From positions 36,292,770-36,356,769 of the forward strand of contig OZ020484.1 in NCBI GenBank assembly GCA_963971405.1: DNA of 64,000 nucleotides. Direction: 5' to 3'. A program made the position numbers and the translations under genes. Below are positions 22,301 through 35,846 of the stretch, piece by piece (positions within the stretch are counted from its first letter, which is position 1; every line of letters starts with the position of its first letter). The notes below the pieces were generated by a model that saw only the letters and a program-made list of their open reading frames with translations, was not told the DNA's origin and did not search any database. The stretch is from Psococerastis gibbosa. Taxonomy: Eukaryota > Arthropoda > Insecta > Psocodea > Psocidae.

Positions 22301-25300
22301 CATGGCACCAATTGGCCATAATATTCCTGGCACCCCCTCAGGAGTTCTGGTGTGCCAAACCTGAAGGTATCTATAGACTGAGGTTATGAACTCAAAATAT
22401 ACCTTACCGGTGGGCCTACAATAGCGATTATTATTTACCTTAACCTGGGATTAAAAATGTAAAGAACCGGTCCGAGTTTACATGAACATGCTTTCCAATT
22501 TATCAACATTAGTAGATAGAGAAAATGAGTAATTTCATGGTAAATAATTTTCCTATGGTTAGATTTCCGATATCTCGGGGGGGGGGGGGGGGTGGTTGGT
22601 TGTCCACCTGACGTCACTGGAGGTGAGATAAATTCTAGATAGGTCAGACCAACCCATTACCACACAGCAATAATGGCAGGACACGCAATGCATTTGAGCG
22701 CGAATTTTCTATCATGTTTTCAAAAAATAAAACAAAATCAAATAGTTTTTTGGGAAAGTAACCTATCCGGTTTCGTTACTTAATTTAACACCTAAAACAT
22801 GCCTGAAGGTAGAAATCATCGATAGAAAGGTTTCGCAGAAAAATGAATTTTTTGTCATTTTTCATTAAAATTTAGTTATTTTTATTTTTTTACCCCCAGA
22901 AGCAAACTATCGAGGGGCAAGCAATCTCCCGCATTTTGTCAATATTAATAACGACTACATCAAATGTGAATTTAAAAGAAATCGTTGGAGCCGTTTGGGA
23001 GAAATAATTTTTTTAGACGTTTTTTTTTTTAGTTTTTTGAGAATAAAACCCCCAAAAATTGAGTTGGCCGAAAATAAAAAAAAATGGTCCCGAGGCATGA
23101 TTTTTGTAAACCTACATGTCAAATTTCATCAAAATCGACAGAGTAGTTTGCCCGGAAATCGATGAACAGACAGACAGACAGACATACAGACAGACATACA
23201 TACAGACATACAGACAGACATACATCCAGACAGAGCGACAGACAGACATTTCGTAAAAACCACTTTTTTGGGTTCTTGAGACCTCAAAACGTGTAAATCC
23301 GTTGAAATCTCGGAATCGAAAATTTCGAACATCACATAGCTTTCCTTATACTACGTAAAAATTGGAAAGCAACAAGATAATTATAGAATGGTACCAGACG
23401 GCTTTTTCACAAGCTGAGACATGCTTACCATTGACGTATTGTACCTAACAGGTGTTTGCTTGCCTAACCACAAGGTCAGTTATTAGGAATCTTGCTCCAC
23501 GATAGCAACCCCTCTAAATAATTTCTTAACATCCTTTACCTATATTCTTCTGCAAATGCCTCTCCTATCGAAGATTGGTGATCAACATGGTAATTGTAGG
23601 TATATCGTACAGGTATACGATATATCGTATATGCAGAAACTATAAATAAGATTATTATGGACTCCTAATGTTTTTTTTTTTTTTTAGATGCACGGCGGAA
23701 GAAACAATTTATTAAAGTCTGAAAATGGAGTGAGTTAGATATTTAGGTATACCGACATCCGATAATATGCGCTCCATAGTCGGCCTTGTATATGTACCTA
23801 AGTTGTAAGCCTCTAAGTAGATTAGTTGGTTTGCAATGCGAACAACGAGCTTAATTTGCGGCAGTATAACTTCTCTGTGGCCTATTGTCATGTTAAGGTG
23901 CAATTATCATGCTTACAATGATATAGCCTCTAAAGATAACTTAAATTGCTTGGAAAGTTTTGAACTTTTTTAACAAGAGGCCTGAGGATCAGCATATGAA
24001 ACTCTTTTTGATCAGCTCTCTCATTATTATTTCAGAATGGTCGGAAGCAAACATGTCATTTTGGAGGGAAGTAAGCAAAGAAGTCAACCAAGTGGGCAGG
24101 GGTAGTTGTCGGCGTGTAAACGAGTCCATGGACCATTATCTCTCCAACAAAGGGCTCAGCCACGTAAATACAGTAAAATGCGACCAATGGGAGTTCGACC
24201 ACTCCATCTTTTCGAACACCATCGTTGAAGAATGGCTGCTGATCTGCGAAAGAGAGGTTCTAGCCCAAGTGGCTCAGATGCTCTACATGCTTGGCATCCT
24301 CGTTGGTAGTTTCGGCTTTGGCATAATCGCAGATTGGTAAGAATGTAAGTTTATTTAGGCCTTCATAATATACTAGTTGCTTTCAAATTTTTACGTAGTA
24401 TAAGGGAAGCTTTGTGACGGTCCAAATTTTCGATTCCGAGATTTCAACGGAATTACACGTTTTGAGGTCCCAGGAACACAAAAAAGTGGTTTTTACGAAA
24501 TGTCTGTCTGTCTGTCTGTCGCTCTGTCTGCCTGTTCACCGATTTCCGGGAAAACTACTTGGTCAATTATGATGAAATTCGGCATGTAGGTTCACAAAAA
24601 TCATACCTGGAGATCATTTTATTTTTATTTTCGGCTAATTCAATTAAGGGGGGTTTTATTCTCAAAAAACTCCAAAAAAAACGTCTAAACAAATTATTTC
24701 TCACAAACGGCTATAACGATTTCTTTTAAATGCACATATATTGTAGTCGTCATAAATGTTGATCAAATGCGGGGGGTCGCTTGCCCCTTGATAGTTTTCT
24801 TCTGGGGGTACAAAAAATAATAATAACTAAATTTTAATGAAAAATGACTAAAAAATAATTTTTCTGCGAAACCTTTCTATCGATGATTTCTACCTTCAGG
24901 CACGTTTTAGGTTTTAAATTGAGTAACGAAACCGGACAGGTAACTTTCCCATAATACTATTTGGTTTTGTGTAAAAAAATGTTTTTTTTTTTTACTTTTA
25001 GAAAATTCACGTTCTAATGCATTGCGTGCTCTGCCATTATCGCTGTGTGGTAATGTGTTGGTCTGACCTATCTAAAATTTACCTCACCTCCAGTGACGTT
25101 AGATGGACAACACCCCCCCCCCCCCAGATATCGGAAATGTAACCATAGGAAAATTATTTACCATGAAAATACTCATTGTCTCCTTCTACTAATTTTGATA
25201 AATTGGAAAGCATGTTCGAGTATACTCGGACCGATTCTTTGCAGTTTATATTTTTTTCGACGTAATTTACCTACATTAAGTAGGTGCCATTACTACTTAT

Positions 25301-28300
25301 TTACTGATTTACACACCAGTAATAAAATTTTAATATATACTGCTGAAAATTTCGAGTGCGGTAGATATATGAATTCTTATTGTTACTTTACTTTGGCTGA
25401 CTCTATGCATGTCTGTCGGTGATAATGACACATTTATGGTATCAAAATTAGAGAATCAAGAAGATCTGGATTTGGCGGGATTCGAACCTATGACCTTGAA
25501 TCATGGCATCGTGTTACCTCTTACACCACAAGCCCGCCACGACTAGACCTCACTTGATGCTCTAAACAAATTTTCGGCGAGATTCGTATATTGTTAGACA
25601 GGTTAGCACAGCTACGCAACTATCTAACTGAACAGGTGGTAGCGTGCTTGTACATAGGCGAGTCTCTACATACACGCCATGGGATCGGAGACGTGTCGTT
25701 ACTCGACACAAGTACCTATTAGGTAACTTAGTGAGGCGACTGAATAGGTCAATCGGATACATTCATTGAATTGTTTGTATGGGATTAACCTTTTTTTTTT
25801 TTTTTTTTAAAAAGTGTTTTGCTTCCTTATGGAGCATTTTTGCTCCAAAGTATAGTAACGATTTGAACTTTATGGCAGTCATTTTGAAGATTTATAAAAC
25901 CAATATTCGTGGCTGACGAATCAATTAATTTAATTTATTTTATTTTATTCTCGTTCCACAACTCCAGCATTGCAAATATTCTTGAAGTGGTGGAAACCAT
26001 TGTCAGCTGGGAGTACCTATGGGGGTTATAATACGATAGCTTGAATTTTTTATTGATTCGTCTTGGGACCATTTTATGTAGCCTTTGGATGTTTTCGATT
26101 ATCCATTCCTCCACGGTTGTAGCAGTAGCCTATTTTAGTAATTATAAGCTGTAAAAATAGCCTATGTCTCGTATCCCGCGGCCTATGGTATGCAATGCCT
26201 GAATTTAGCATGCCATTCACTAATATCGTACCGTACTTCATTTCAGGTATGGCCGCAGTAGACCTTTAATGGTATCGATTTTGGTTCAGATAGTTGCGGG
26301 TGTGGGTACTGCATTTGCTGATAGCTTTGCCACCTTTTCAATTTTGAGATTTATTGATGCTGTTGCCACCTCTGGCGCTATGGTCACAAGCTTTGTTATT
26401 GGTAAGATACAGTTGCGATAATTTTAATATAATGTATATTAATTAAGTAGGTAGATATTGTACATCATCAGGTGGCACCGCGATATCCAAGTTTAATATA
26501 CTAACTTACTGTGCACCAGACTGGAACATTTCTGTAAAGGCTGTTTTAGACTTGTGGAGTTAAATTCTTAATTTTCTGTTGCTTTTCCTATTGACTATTA
26601 CTATTAATGGCGCGTATTTGTAATTTTTCAGTAATGGAGATAGTTGGCCGGAAGTGGAGAACAACAGCGTCTGTCCTCTACCAGATTCCATTTGGATTCG
26701 GGCACATGATATTGCCCGGGTTGGCATATTTATTTCCAGACTGGAGACAATACCAACTAGCTCTTTCTCTTCCATCGATTCTTCTAGTTTCTTATTACTG
26801 GTGAGGGGGAAATCGTAGAAAATGATTCAAGATAGCCACCGTTATTTATAGAGCAAACAAAACTGGAGACAATTGACAGTTGACATTCTCAATGGATTAA
26901 TCATAATAATTCATTAATTTGAATTACCTGTGCATTTTGCACGCTTTTGTTTAAAACAATTAAATCAATAGCAGCTGACACCTTGCAGTTTATTTTAATA
27001 CCGTCACGTGACCCCTCACTAATGCGATATTAAAAAATAAACCCTGTTAATATGTAAACCCCGGTGTTACGTTAATCCTAAATCGCCATAATAGGGCTAC
27101 AGCAGGTCATTTTCATGAAAAATCCAACTCTTATCAAATTTTGTGTGAAACTTTAAAAGTTTATTTGTAATGTGGCAGCAGATTCCGTGTTTAAGCTGAT
27201 AAGCTGACCAATGTCGTACATTAATGGCTGAATGGCTCTTCCTCGCCGGCGCAAAAGAAAAGATTCCGTGTTTAGGTACCTATCTCCATTCCCCGGGATA
27301 ATTCCACATATCTTAACCGGTTATTTCTAACATACTATATATGCATGCATGCGGGTGACTCATCGAACAGAAACTACGAGTGACAGGTACTCGTATGTTA
27401 TTTTAATTTTTGGTATTTTACATAAATAAAATAGTAGGTACCTACCTAGAATATACTGAATTTAGTCTTACAATAAATTTATATAACAATTAACCAAATC
27501 CACTAAATTACAGTGGATGTCGCTTTTTCCTATTCAGGCTAGTACCAGAATCTCCAAGGTGGCTTATAACGATGGGAAAAATAGATGAAGCAGCAAATAT
27601 TGTAAGGCAAGCTGCCAGCAGAAATGGCTTACCAGAGTCCCAAGTGAATGCAATGCTTGCTCAACTCAAAGTAAAACAGAAGGAAGGTGTCCCGGAAAAA
27701 AAGTCATTTTTAGACTTGATAAGACACTCAAAGTTGAGGATTTATACAATATGTTTAGCCTATGAGTGGCTAGTCGGCGGAGTGGGATATTTTGGAATTG
27801 CACAATACATGGGGCAAGTTGCTGGAAACATCTATATTAACGTAGCGGTTGGAGGTAAGTAGAAACAATGTAATATGCCATTAATGGTATGGTATAAATA
27901 ACGTTGATACTTTTTTTTATCACGCCTAGGGGTGTGCAACAGTTATTAAAGGCCACTATCAACCACCTATGTATGATACTGTACATACAACCAATGCGAT
28001 TGAACTGTTGAGATTTAAGGCCCGGTTCTACCATAGCTTGAAGTAATAGGCTACATATACAGTAAATAAATAAATAAGGACTATTTTTGTTCTATTACTA
28101 AGCCGACCTAGTAGAGTTAGGGCTATAAAGCCCTCTCTTTCACTCAACTAGGAAAGCCCGGGACCACCTGCTTTACATGCCCTCCGAAGCATGGTCAGAA
28201 AATGTAGGAAGTGTAGGACTCGAACCAACAACCTTTCGGGTGAAAGTCAGAGTCCGTGCCACTACTCTACATGTCCTGACAGTAGGTATATATATAGTAA

Positions 28301-31300
28301 TTTTCCTATTTATACGTAAGTACAAGGAAAGCTTTGTTATGGTCAAAATTTTAGATTTCAAGATTTCATCGGATTTACACGTTTTGAGGTAGGCTACAGG
28401 AACCAAGAAAAGGGTTGTTTTTTTACGAAATGTCTGCTTGTCGGTTTGCTTGTGCATCTATCCGAGGGCGAACTACTCGATAGGTTTTGATGAAATTTGG
28501 GACATAGATTCACAATATCAAAGGATCATTTTATTTTTTGGGCTAACCATTGGGTAAACGGCCCCAATAAACGTCAAACGTTTTCCGATTTTTTTTTCTT
28601 AAAAAATTAACATATTATTATAGTCTATTTGTTGTTTATGTAAACAAAACCCATTTGGCTGCTTGTCCCTTACTAGTTTGGTTCTGGGGCTAAAAATAAA
28701 TAAAAATAATAAGATTTCATTAAAAACGTCTAAAAAATAATTTTTGTGTTTGTTTACTGTAAGTGAAGGACCAGCATTGACCAGTGCCGGACTGTTTACA
28801 TTAGGGCTCTATATTAGACAGGTATTGTCATCCACCATATGGTATCCATTATAAGTCTGGTGTATAAGCCAAGCATTGGGTGTTTACCTATTTATTTTTA
28901 GAAATTTATCGTTGTTTATTTATTATTATTTAAAAATTCCTATTTAAAAATTCCTACATGGAATCGACGACAATGACGTACATCTCAAGGCACGGATGTA
29001 CTGGGAGGCACGGCGTCAAATGGCTGAGCAGCCAAGGACGGGCGTTGGCTGAAGTAAGAAGAAGTAAGTATTATTTAAAAAACGTGCTAAAAATTAGAGA
29101 AGTGTTTAATAAAAAATTACTAAAACGGGTATTATTTTTTTTCAATGTTTTTCAACCTTATACTTTTCTTACAATACTTACCATATAGGAAATATGGGAT
29201 ACAACATGGCGGATGACAATACCCGGGTATATAGTGCCTTAGTTTACATGATACCCACAAGAGCGATTACACTCACTTGGAAGGAACCACCCTTAAGGCC
29301 ATATAAATGCTTTCCTAATTCTATGGTTAAGAGGACATGCTACGTAGAAAATGAGCACCCCAAAATTTGCTGTTTTTAGGCCCTAGAGACTTTTTATTTT
29401 TGTATTTAATTAACAAAGCAAGTCATTAAAAATTGGCTCATGGAAGTTGTAGCAGACTACATCATGCGTATTTTGGGATTTTTGGAAGAACTACCAAACC
29501 AAAAAGTAAAAATGCCCGATTATACAATGCACGAAGTAGTCTTCTACAACTTAGATAAGCCAAATTTTTAATAACTTGCTCAGTTAATAAAATAAAATAT
29601 GAAAAGTATTTAATTTAAGGGTGCCAATTTTCTACGTAGCATATCCTCTTAAGCAAATAGACCCTTTGTTTGGTTAATAAAACTATAGTCAATGCATAAG
29701 ATTGCGCATAAGATAAGATTTGTAAATTTGCAGGAATCCTTGACGTACCGGGCGCAATCATTTGTATTTTCGCTGCGGACAAATTCGGAAGAAGGGCAAC
29801 TTTGGCTGCCTCAAATCTCATTACAGGTTTAGCCTGTCTCTCCATTATTGCCGGCATGAGGGGTAAAAATTATTTATTTATTTTCAATGAAGGGTGATCC
29901 ATTTTAATTAAGCTTTTAACTTCTAAAATTTTGCCAACATTAAGGGTACCTATCTTAGTATGTTCCATATAAAGCCAATAGTTACATACGGTACAGTAGT
30001 TACATGATTGATATTTTAAAGGATAGCACTTAATTTGTAACGAATAGAAAACAATTCTTTACATTTTCCATCCAGTTTCCATCATTTAGACATTAAATGT
30101 AAAGAGACTGATGGTGGTAAACTGGCCTCCGGTACCTACTCAATTAATGAATACAAATAAAAACAAAACATCGAAATGGTGCTTGGACAAATCTTGAAAT
30201 CTTGAAATATGGCAAATTTTATACATTATGTAGGCTACGTGCCAAATTATTGACACCTATTCATTCAGGAATTACCTCAAAAAATGTCTACGGTCACCCA
30301 TGGTTGGAATTTCCCATTCCAAAAAGTGCAATTTCAAAATTATCAGACCAGTCGTCAGCCTTTTGATTGCTTTAGTCCATGACTAATAAAAGCATTTTGT
30401 ATATCTCTGCAGGTGACATTCAAGTAGCACTGTCCGCCATAGGCTTAGTGGGAGCTTCCATAGCTTTTCCGACCCTCTACTTATATTCCGGAGAAATTTT
30501 TCCGACTGCTGTTAGAAATGCTGGCATAGGGTTCGTAGTGATGAGTGCCCGCTTCGGTTCAATGGCAGCTCCTTTTATCTCTGGACTTGTGAGTTTTACG
30601 TAAAGTAGTCTATAGTCTACGGATAGACCAAACTTGGTCCACTACCTAACTGATTTCAGACTTGATGAAGCATTAGAATCCGGGATGATATGCCGTGGTC
30701 GATCAGAAAGCGTACTTCCAAACGTTGCGTCAACATCTGCGGTCAACATCTCCAGGGGCACTGCGTAGATGTCTATGATTGTATCTCGGAGGCTCAGAAG
30801 CTACCACTGATCACCATGTGACCTTGCGAGTTGCTGCTGTGCCTCCGAGGTACAATCTAAAGAAATCTAAAATAAAATAAATAGATAAGGACTTTTTATT
30901 GGTTCTATTACTAAGCCAACCTAGCGGAGTTAGGGCTATAAAGCCCTCTCTTACACTCAACTAGGAAGGCCCGGGACCGCCTGCTTTACATGCCCTCCGA
31001 AGCATGGTCAGAAAATGTAGCCAGTGTGGGACTCGAACCAACAACCTTTCGGGTGAAAGTCAGTCCGTACCACTACGCTACATGTCCTGTCAACATACGA
31101 GTCGGTCAGCGTAACACCTGTGTTTGCACCATTCATTTGCACTGCGCATGCTCATGGACTCCAACCACAGAACATCGTATAATTATATATTAGGGCTGCC
31201 ACATCCCGTGGTTTACCTCAGAATTCCGTGGGAAATAATTCTATTCCGGGATCAACAATTTTTGAGTACCTAAGAACAGTGGGTACTGTAGGTACGTAGG

Positions 31301-34172
31301 CTACAGTTCAATGTGAAGGGTTGTAATACTGTAATTTACTTTTGGCCTACGGTACTGCATGCTATTTTGGTGTTCTGTGCTGCTGACTATTCTGTAAAGT
31401 GCAGTGAAGTTTTCAATTGCAAACACAATATAAGTCTAATTAATTTTTAATTGTGGAATTTTAATTTTTCCGTTAATTTTTTAGTACGGTAATATCAAAA
31501 CACAAGCTTCTTTAATCCTATTTACATAATTTGAAATTTAGGTGTGTCACTGCTTCATCATTTATTAGGTGCAGTAGTAGAAAAAAAACTAAATGCACTA
31601 AATACTAATGATGGTAGGTTACGATGAATACCAGGCTGGGCAGCCAAACGACTTCAGCCGTATTCCTAACAATTTTTAAATAATTCACGGAATACGGAAT
31701 ACTCCGGAATTTTTAAAATGTTGGTCCCCTTTATATGATGATGATATTTTTTTAACTCTCATCTGTTCATGGCCCTGATTCCTAACCTTATCTCGTTATT
31801 TTAATTGTAACTTTAAATTGCGGCCGATAAAAAATACCCATCAGCTTCAGATTTAACCATCACAAATTGACATGATTCCATAAATTGGCATACAAATATT
31901 GGTATGCATAGGTATTTCCCCAAAAATCCACAGAAAAACCTCAAAAATTGTTGATCCCGGAAATTTTTCGGAATATAATTATTTCCCACGGAATTCTGAG
32001 TTAAACCACGGAATGTGGCAGCCCTAATATATAATTATACGATGTTCTGTAGTTCAGAGTCCATGAGCATGCGCAGTGCATACGAATGGTGCAAACACAG
32101 GTGTAACGCTGACCGACTCGTGTCAACATCTTCAGTGGCACTGCGTAGATATCTATGATTGTATCTCAGAGGCTCAGGAGCTACCACTGATCACCCTGTG
32201 ACCTTGCGAGTTGCTGCTGTGCCTCCGAGATACAATCTAAAGAAATCTACTGAATATATCGACTTCAGATGTTAACGCAACGTTTGGAAGTACGCTTTCA
32301 GACCAACTACGCTTATCATCATAGATTCTACTGCTTCATCAAGTAACTCCTGCCGTCAAAGTCTTTTTAATTATATTGATTTCAGACTTTTTGAATTTCA
32401 GTTAATATCGTAAGTTATCACATAAATACAATATGGTGGTACATGAGTAACTATTTATCTTTTTAGCCTCTACATATATAGGCAGTAAATAGGGACATTG
32501 GTAAAAGGAAGATCATTTTTGAAAAATTGGATGGGAACTACATCCGAACCAAAGTCTCCATCTTTCCAAGTGTGGATTTTAGGGGGGGTCAGAGGGTCCG
32601 GACCCCCCCCCTCCCCCCAATAAATTAACTTACACTAGATAGCATTGGGTTTACAGTGGGAATTAAAAATAATCATGTTTTTTAATGTTATAATCCACTG
32701 AACCTGACCGCTGACCCCCCCCCCCCTAAAGTGGAGGCAAAATCCGCCTTAGCATCTTGCCAGGGTGGCATGGTAACCACTGCACCAAACCCATCTCCAT
32801 AAGTTGTATATGACAACACAAGCCCAGGTTTTGACCGGTAACTCTATACGAACACTGTCAAACCATAGAAGTCATTGAGCAATCTTTAGTGATACCACGC
32901 GATTAAACGACTTTTATTATTTTAATAGCAAATCAAAAAAAAATAGTAGTAGGTACTACCACTGGTAGGTGGAGACTCGGGATCGAATCGATTTCCCTTC
33001 CAATGGTTCACATCTTCATTTCTCTAACTGATTTGAGGCGCCTATTATGATTTTGATAATGCAAATACTCGTGGGGCATAGTTGGGCTCTAAATAGGTTC
33101 ACAGCACACAAAACAAAAGTGAAGCAATGCAATCTGTTTTTTTTTCATAATCAATTTATCAAAACCGGATGATTTTCAAATTTCCAGATCTAGCTTTCCA
33201 CAAGCCGACCCTTGGCACAAGAGATATACTCATAGGCTACTGTCGTTCATTTACTTAGGTACCTTACAACTCCATGCTCAATATTGTCACATTTGTTTTC
33301 TTTCAGGAAGTTCATGGGCAATTTCTTCCTCCTTTAGTTTTTGGAATATTCCCATTAGTTGGGTGTGTCCTATGCTACTTACTGCCCGAAACTTTGAATA
33401 CCAAACTACCCGACAGGATCGAAGAAGTTGACAAGTTTTATAACAGGCAAGTATATTGTGTAATCCAGGTACCTTCTTCAGTATGCAGGCAAATTAATTT
33501 GGCAGTTTCCCCAGAAGGTACACCTAAGGTCATCAGTATTATACAGTGTAAAACACTGACATATTAAACTAACTTAGGTTGAAGAGGGAACCTCCTATTT
33601 ATAACATATTAATATATATATAATATATTATAGGATTTTGAAAAAACTGGCTCGGCGACAACGCCCCGGATAGGCGTATATCGTGGGTTCGAATCCCCCC
33701 AAGTCCAGTTTTTTTAAATCCTCTAATTTTGGTGTCTATATATAAGATTGGTTCCCAATTATTACACATCATTGTCATAATATGTCATACAAATTAAGAA
33801 TAAAATGGAAATGGTTGTAGGCCAATATCCCGTAAGCCAAAATAGTTATTGAAAAAATTCATATGTAAATGTCAATATGTTGGAGATCTCATCCACATTT
33901 ACATCACTCCAGACTACCTTAGAAATAGTTACAAAGGCCTAAAGGAAGTATATTCTATACATCAGTGGGCTCTAGAGTTTTTAAAGCTACATTGAACTAG
34001 GATTTACATTTTTTTAAGGACATGAGAAAATAAACTCAGAAAAACTGCATAGTCTCGAAGTTAGAATTTAGGCCTATAACGAAATGAAAATATTTGCGTT
34101 TCTTTTTTTAGGAAGAAAATATTTGGTGAAATTAACGCTTCGTACGTGCGCACAGAAGAATCAACGATGTAG
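19400..34172 (+). CDS. Slc22: SLC22-type organic ion transporter, gene 1
   Basis: Ten exons: 19400-19433, 22169-22366, 24036-24336, 26247-26401, 26632-26800, 27538-27854, 29734-29862, 30413-30588, 33307-33446, 34112-34172. They join to 560 codons ending TAG. It is a plasma-membrane facilitator of the major facilitator superfamily and probably moves organic cations, anions or zwitterions. Visible: TM1 in exon 2, a large Cys-containing extracellular loop with VKCDQWEFDHSIF, TIVEEWLLIC before TM2, the motif-A loop ADWYGRSRPL (about 175), LVPESPRWL (about 287-295) after TM6, DKFGRRATL (about 407), SGEIFPTAVRNAGIGF (about 460) and LPETLNTKLPD (about 519). Motif A has Trp for the usual Arg and Ser for the second basic residue. 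The start codon lies in a 34-nt exon ending in phase 1, as exon 2 requires. The last intron has a GC donor (AG|gcaagt). Gene 2 is its close tandem copy. Confidence 0.93.
19726..19785 (+). mobile_element. SINE fragment (tRNA-like head only)
   Basis: Matches the head of the SINE at 17251 around the B box (ggttcgaatcccac), then diverges. It lies in the first intron of SLC22 gene 1. Confidence 0.55.
21545..22025 (+). mobile_element. 5'-truncated non-LTR retrotransposon, reverse-transcriptase C-terminal end
   Basis: Conceptual reading across several frame breaks gives recognisable pieces of a LINE ORF2 end: RKQFLKTYV, SVLLYGC, MWCY, then (R/K)RAKWAGLLLRHENLVHTIIEG, and finally YQELSRKVQDRESW. It ends in an agaagaagaagg tail. 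It is frameshifted and dead. It sits 145 bp upstream of SLC22 gene 1 exon 2. Confidence 0.8.
22462..23372 (-). mobile_element. HINE copy B
   Basis: Full-length on the minus strand: 3' end AAAGAACCGGTCCGAG at the left, start GGAAAGCAA at the right, microsatellite read as CAGACAGA. In the intron between exons 2 and 3 of SLC22 gene 1. Confidence 0.75.
24377..25240 (+). mobile_element. HINE copy C
   Basis: Full-length copy starting TTGCTTTCAAATTTTTACG and ending with the hairpin and CCGATTCTTT. It starts about 40 bp after exon 3 of SLC22 gene 1. Confidence 0.75.
25474..25538 (-). pseudogene. tRNA-like pseudogene or SINE head
   Basis: On the minus strand, GGCGGGC is followed by a D-arm-like region, a B box GGTTCGAATCCC and the closing CCGCC. 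The T stem and anticodon stem do not pair properly, so it is not a working tRNA. Confidence 0.45.
28076..28285 (-). mobile_element. tRNA-derived SINE copy
   Basis: Minus-strand copy of the SINE at 17251, with B box read as ggactcgaacc and the body 'gccctccgaagcatggtcag'. It abuts the HINE fragment at 28298. In the intron after exon 6 of SLC22 gene 1. Confidence 0.85.
28298..28745 (+). mobile_element. HINE copy D, 3'-truncated and diverged
   Basis: Starts like the other copies (tttatacgtaag...aggaaagctttg) and can be followed to the 'ctaaaaaataatttt' block. It then loses similarity, and the 3' hairpin is missing. Confidence 0.6.
30659..32346. repeat. Nested inverted-repeat element in SLC22 gene 1 intron
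   Basis: Outer arms: acttgatgaagca...gaaagcgtacttcc at 30659-30720 and the inverse at about 32276-32346. Inside are two direct copies of a block with its own inverted ends (30735-30862 and 32135-32250). A separate palindrome lies between them, with arms 31098-31265 and 31941-32121. A SINE (30886-31092) splits the left side. No coding frame. It fills most of the intron between exons 8 and 9. Confidence 0.75.
30886..31092 (-). mobile_element. tRNA-derived SINE copy
   Basis: Minus-strand copy with all blocks (ggttctatt tail, tctcttacactc, gccctccgaagcatggtcag, ggactcgaacc). It interrupts the nested inverted repeat. Confidence 0.85.
32567..32752. mobile_element. hAT-like element, 7/8 TSD
   Basis: Ends CAAGTGTGGATTTTAGGGGG / GGCAAAATCCGCCTTAG with a poly-C interior. 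Flanks catctttc (32559-32566) and catcttgc (32753-32760). Its sequence is the inverse of 44187-44378. Confidence 0.8.
33640..33735 (+). repeat. tRNA-like SINE fragment, second family
   Basis: Shares 'taggcgta...tcgtgggttcgaatccc' and the following 'cctctaatttt' with 2945-3035. In the last intron of SLC22 gene 1. Confidence 0.45.
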
Positions 34173-34296
34173 CTTAGGTGCATATTCCGTTCAAAATTAT
34201 TGTCTGATGCGGCCCTTTTGCTCGGCAATAACATCAAGAAGCCTATTGTAGAAATATCGTGTGCAAAAACTGAATTGTTTTATTCAAATTTTTAAC

Positions 34297-34302
34297 ATTA
34301 AA
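34297..34302 (+). terminator. Poly(A) signal ATTAAA of SLC22 gene 1
   Basis: ATTAAA variant, 125 bases after the TAG stop at 34170-34172. No AATAAA occurs closer. Confidence 0.45.
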
Positions 34303-34494
34303 TTCACTTACATCAATGAACGTGGGTTCGAGTACCGCATTGTACAGATTTTGTTGTTCCCCAATTTTCGGATAGTTATAATGAAGTGTTGTAGGCTATT
34401 AAATGACACATTGAGAAAACTTTATTAGTTCTTGTGTTAAAGGCCTACAATTTGATTTTATGTATTGTAGCTGAAAGGTGACCAACACGGTAAC

Positions 34495-34740
34495 TTAGTA
34501 GATAAACCTACTTTCATAGTCAGGACATGTTGAGTAGTGTTACAGACTCCGAGATTCACCCGTAAGGTTGTTGGTTCGAGTCCCCCACTTGCTACATTTT
34601 CTGGCCATGCTTCGTAGGGCATGTAAAGCAGGCGGTCCTGGGTCTTCCTAGTTGAGTGTAAGAGAGGGCTTTACATCCCGAACTTCGCTAAGTTGGCTTA
34701 GTACCGGTAATAGAACAAAGAAAGTCAATATTTATTATTA
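34495..34740 (+). mobile_element. tRNA-derived SINE copy
   Basis: Head with B box ggttcgagtccc, body 'ttctggccatgcttcg', tail 'aatagaacaaagaaagtc' followed by a TTATTA end. A near-complete copy. Confidence 0.85.
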
Positions 34741-35363
34741 ATTAATTTAATTTCGCATCCTAAATATGGATAATTATGGAATATTGTAATAATATAGTAC
34801 TACATATCTAGACAGTAGCCATGTTAACATTTCCGAGGACCAACACAAAATGACGTCACACACTGGCAAAAGCACTCGGGTGAACTGGTGAACAAATAAA
34901 TCTTTTGCCAACATAAATCTGGGTAAAAGCTGGTACATTTTAACACACACCCACACCCTTATCTTAGGTTGAAAAAATTGGAACCAATGCCTTACTGGAC
35001 AACAAATCCTCCCCTTGAAGCTACATAGGCTACAGTGTCGAAAACATACTTCCATAATTTTTTATTTGTAGAAAAGTCAACTAATCTTATAGCCTTTTGA
35101 TCATGGTATGGTCATAACTAGCCGCACAATGTACATATTTTGTTGTAAGTATACAATTTGTCTTTGCCCCAGGAGTGGTTTTACCCCCGACATTCAACAT
35201 ACCCTGATTGCAGTTCTGCTGAATCTATTGGAAACCCCCTATAACCTATTATTCAAATTATAAAATTATTAAATGGGGCTTAGGCTTACATTTTATTACC
35301 ATTGTTATTTTGCCAATTTGCACTGCTGTGCTGCTCCCATGAAATACTGTAGTAGCCTATGCA

Positions 35364-35758
35364 TAAGGCGCGGTTTCCACCGACTTGCAAGTGCAAAATA
35401 CACATACGGGGACGTGGTAGCAGATATCATTAATAAAGGCGGGGTTTCCACCGACCTCTCATTGCATAATGCAAATGATATTGACGGAAATTTAAATTTT
35501 TCTTTTTATAGTAATCTATTAAAATGTTTGTACTTAACATATCCCATTACGCCATTTTTTAATTTTAGTTTGTTTGTGATTTTACTCTGATCATTGATCA
35601 ATTTTAACTATGGCATAGAGTAAAACAAAAATTTCCGTCAATGTCATTTGCATTCTGCAATGTGAGGTCGGTGGAAACCCCGCCTTTATTAATGATATTT
35701 GCTACCACGTCACCGTATGTGTATTTTGGACTTGCTGGTCGGTGGAAACCGCGCCTTA
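35364..35758. mobile_element. Long nested palindromic MITE upstream of SLC22 gene 2
   Basis: Outer arm taaggcgcggtttccaccga is inverted at 35740-35758. A second arm, aaaggcggggtttccaccga (35436), is inverted to 35689. The acgtggtagcag block lies between both pairs of arms. The centre is AT-rich, with the 'ctatgccatagttaaaattg' core on the minus strand. The whole forms a near-continuous hairpin ending about 320 bp before the first coding exon of gene 2. Confidence 0.85.
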
Positions 35759-35846
35759 TCGTATTTCACATGACAATACTGCACCGGAAGCTAAGCAAAG
35801 ATTGAACGGTGGATTATAATCGTGTAGGCCACACATGTTTCTGTTG

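Noticed and set aside
22960..23240. Regular CAGACAGA repeats considered as a CRISPR-like array
   Set aside because: A simple microsatellite with no unique spacers, in a eukaryotic genome.
28177..28392. Frame with 'SVGLEPTTFRVKV', also at 30990
   Set aside because: It is the SINE read through its tRNA-like head, not a protein gene.
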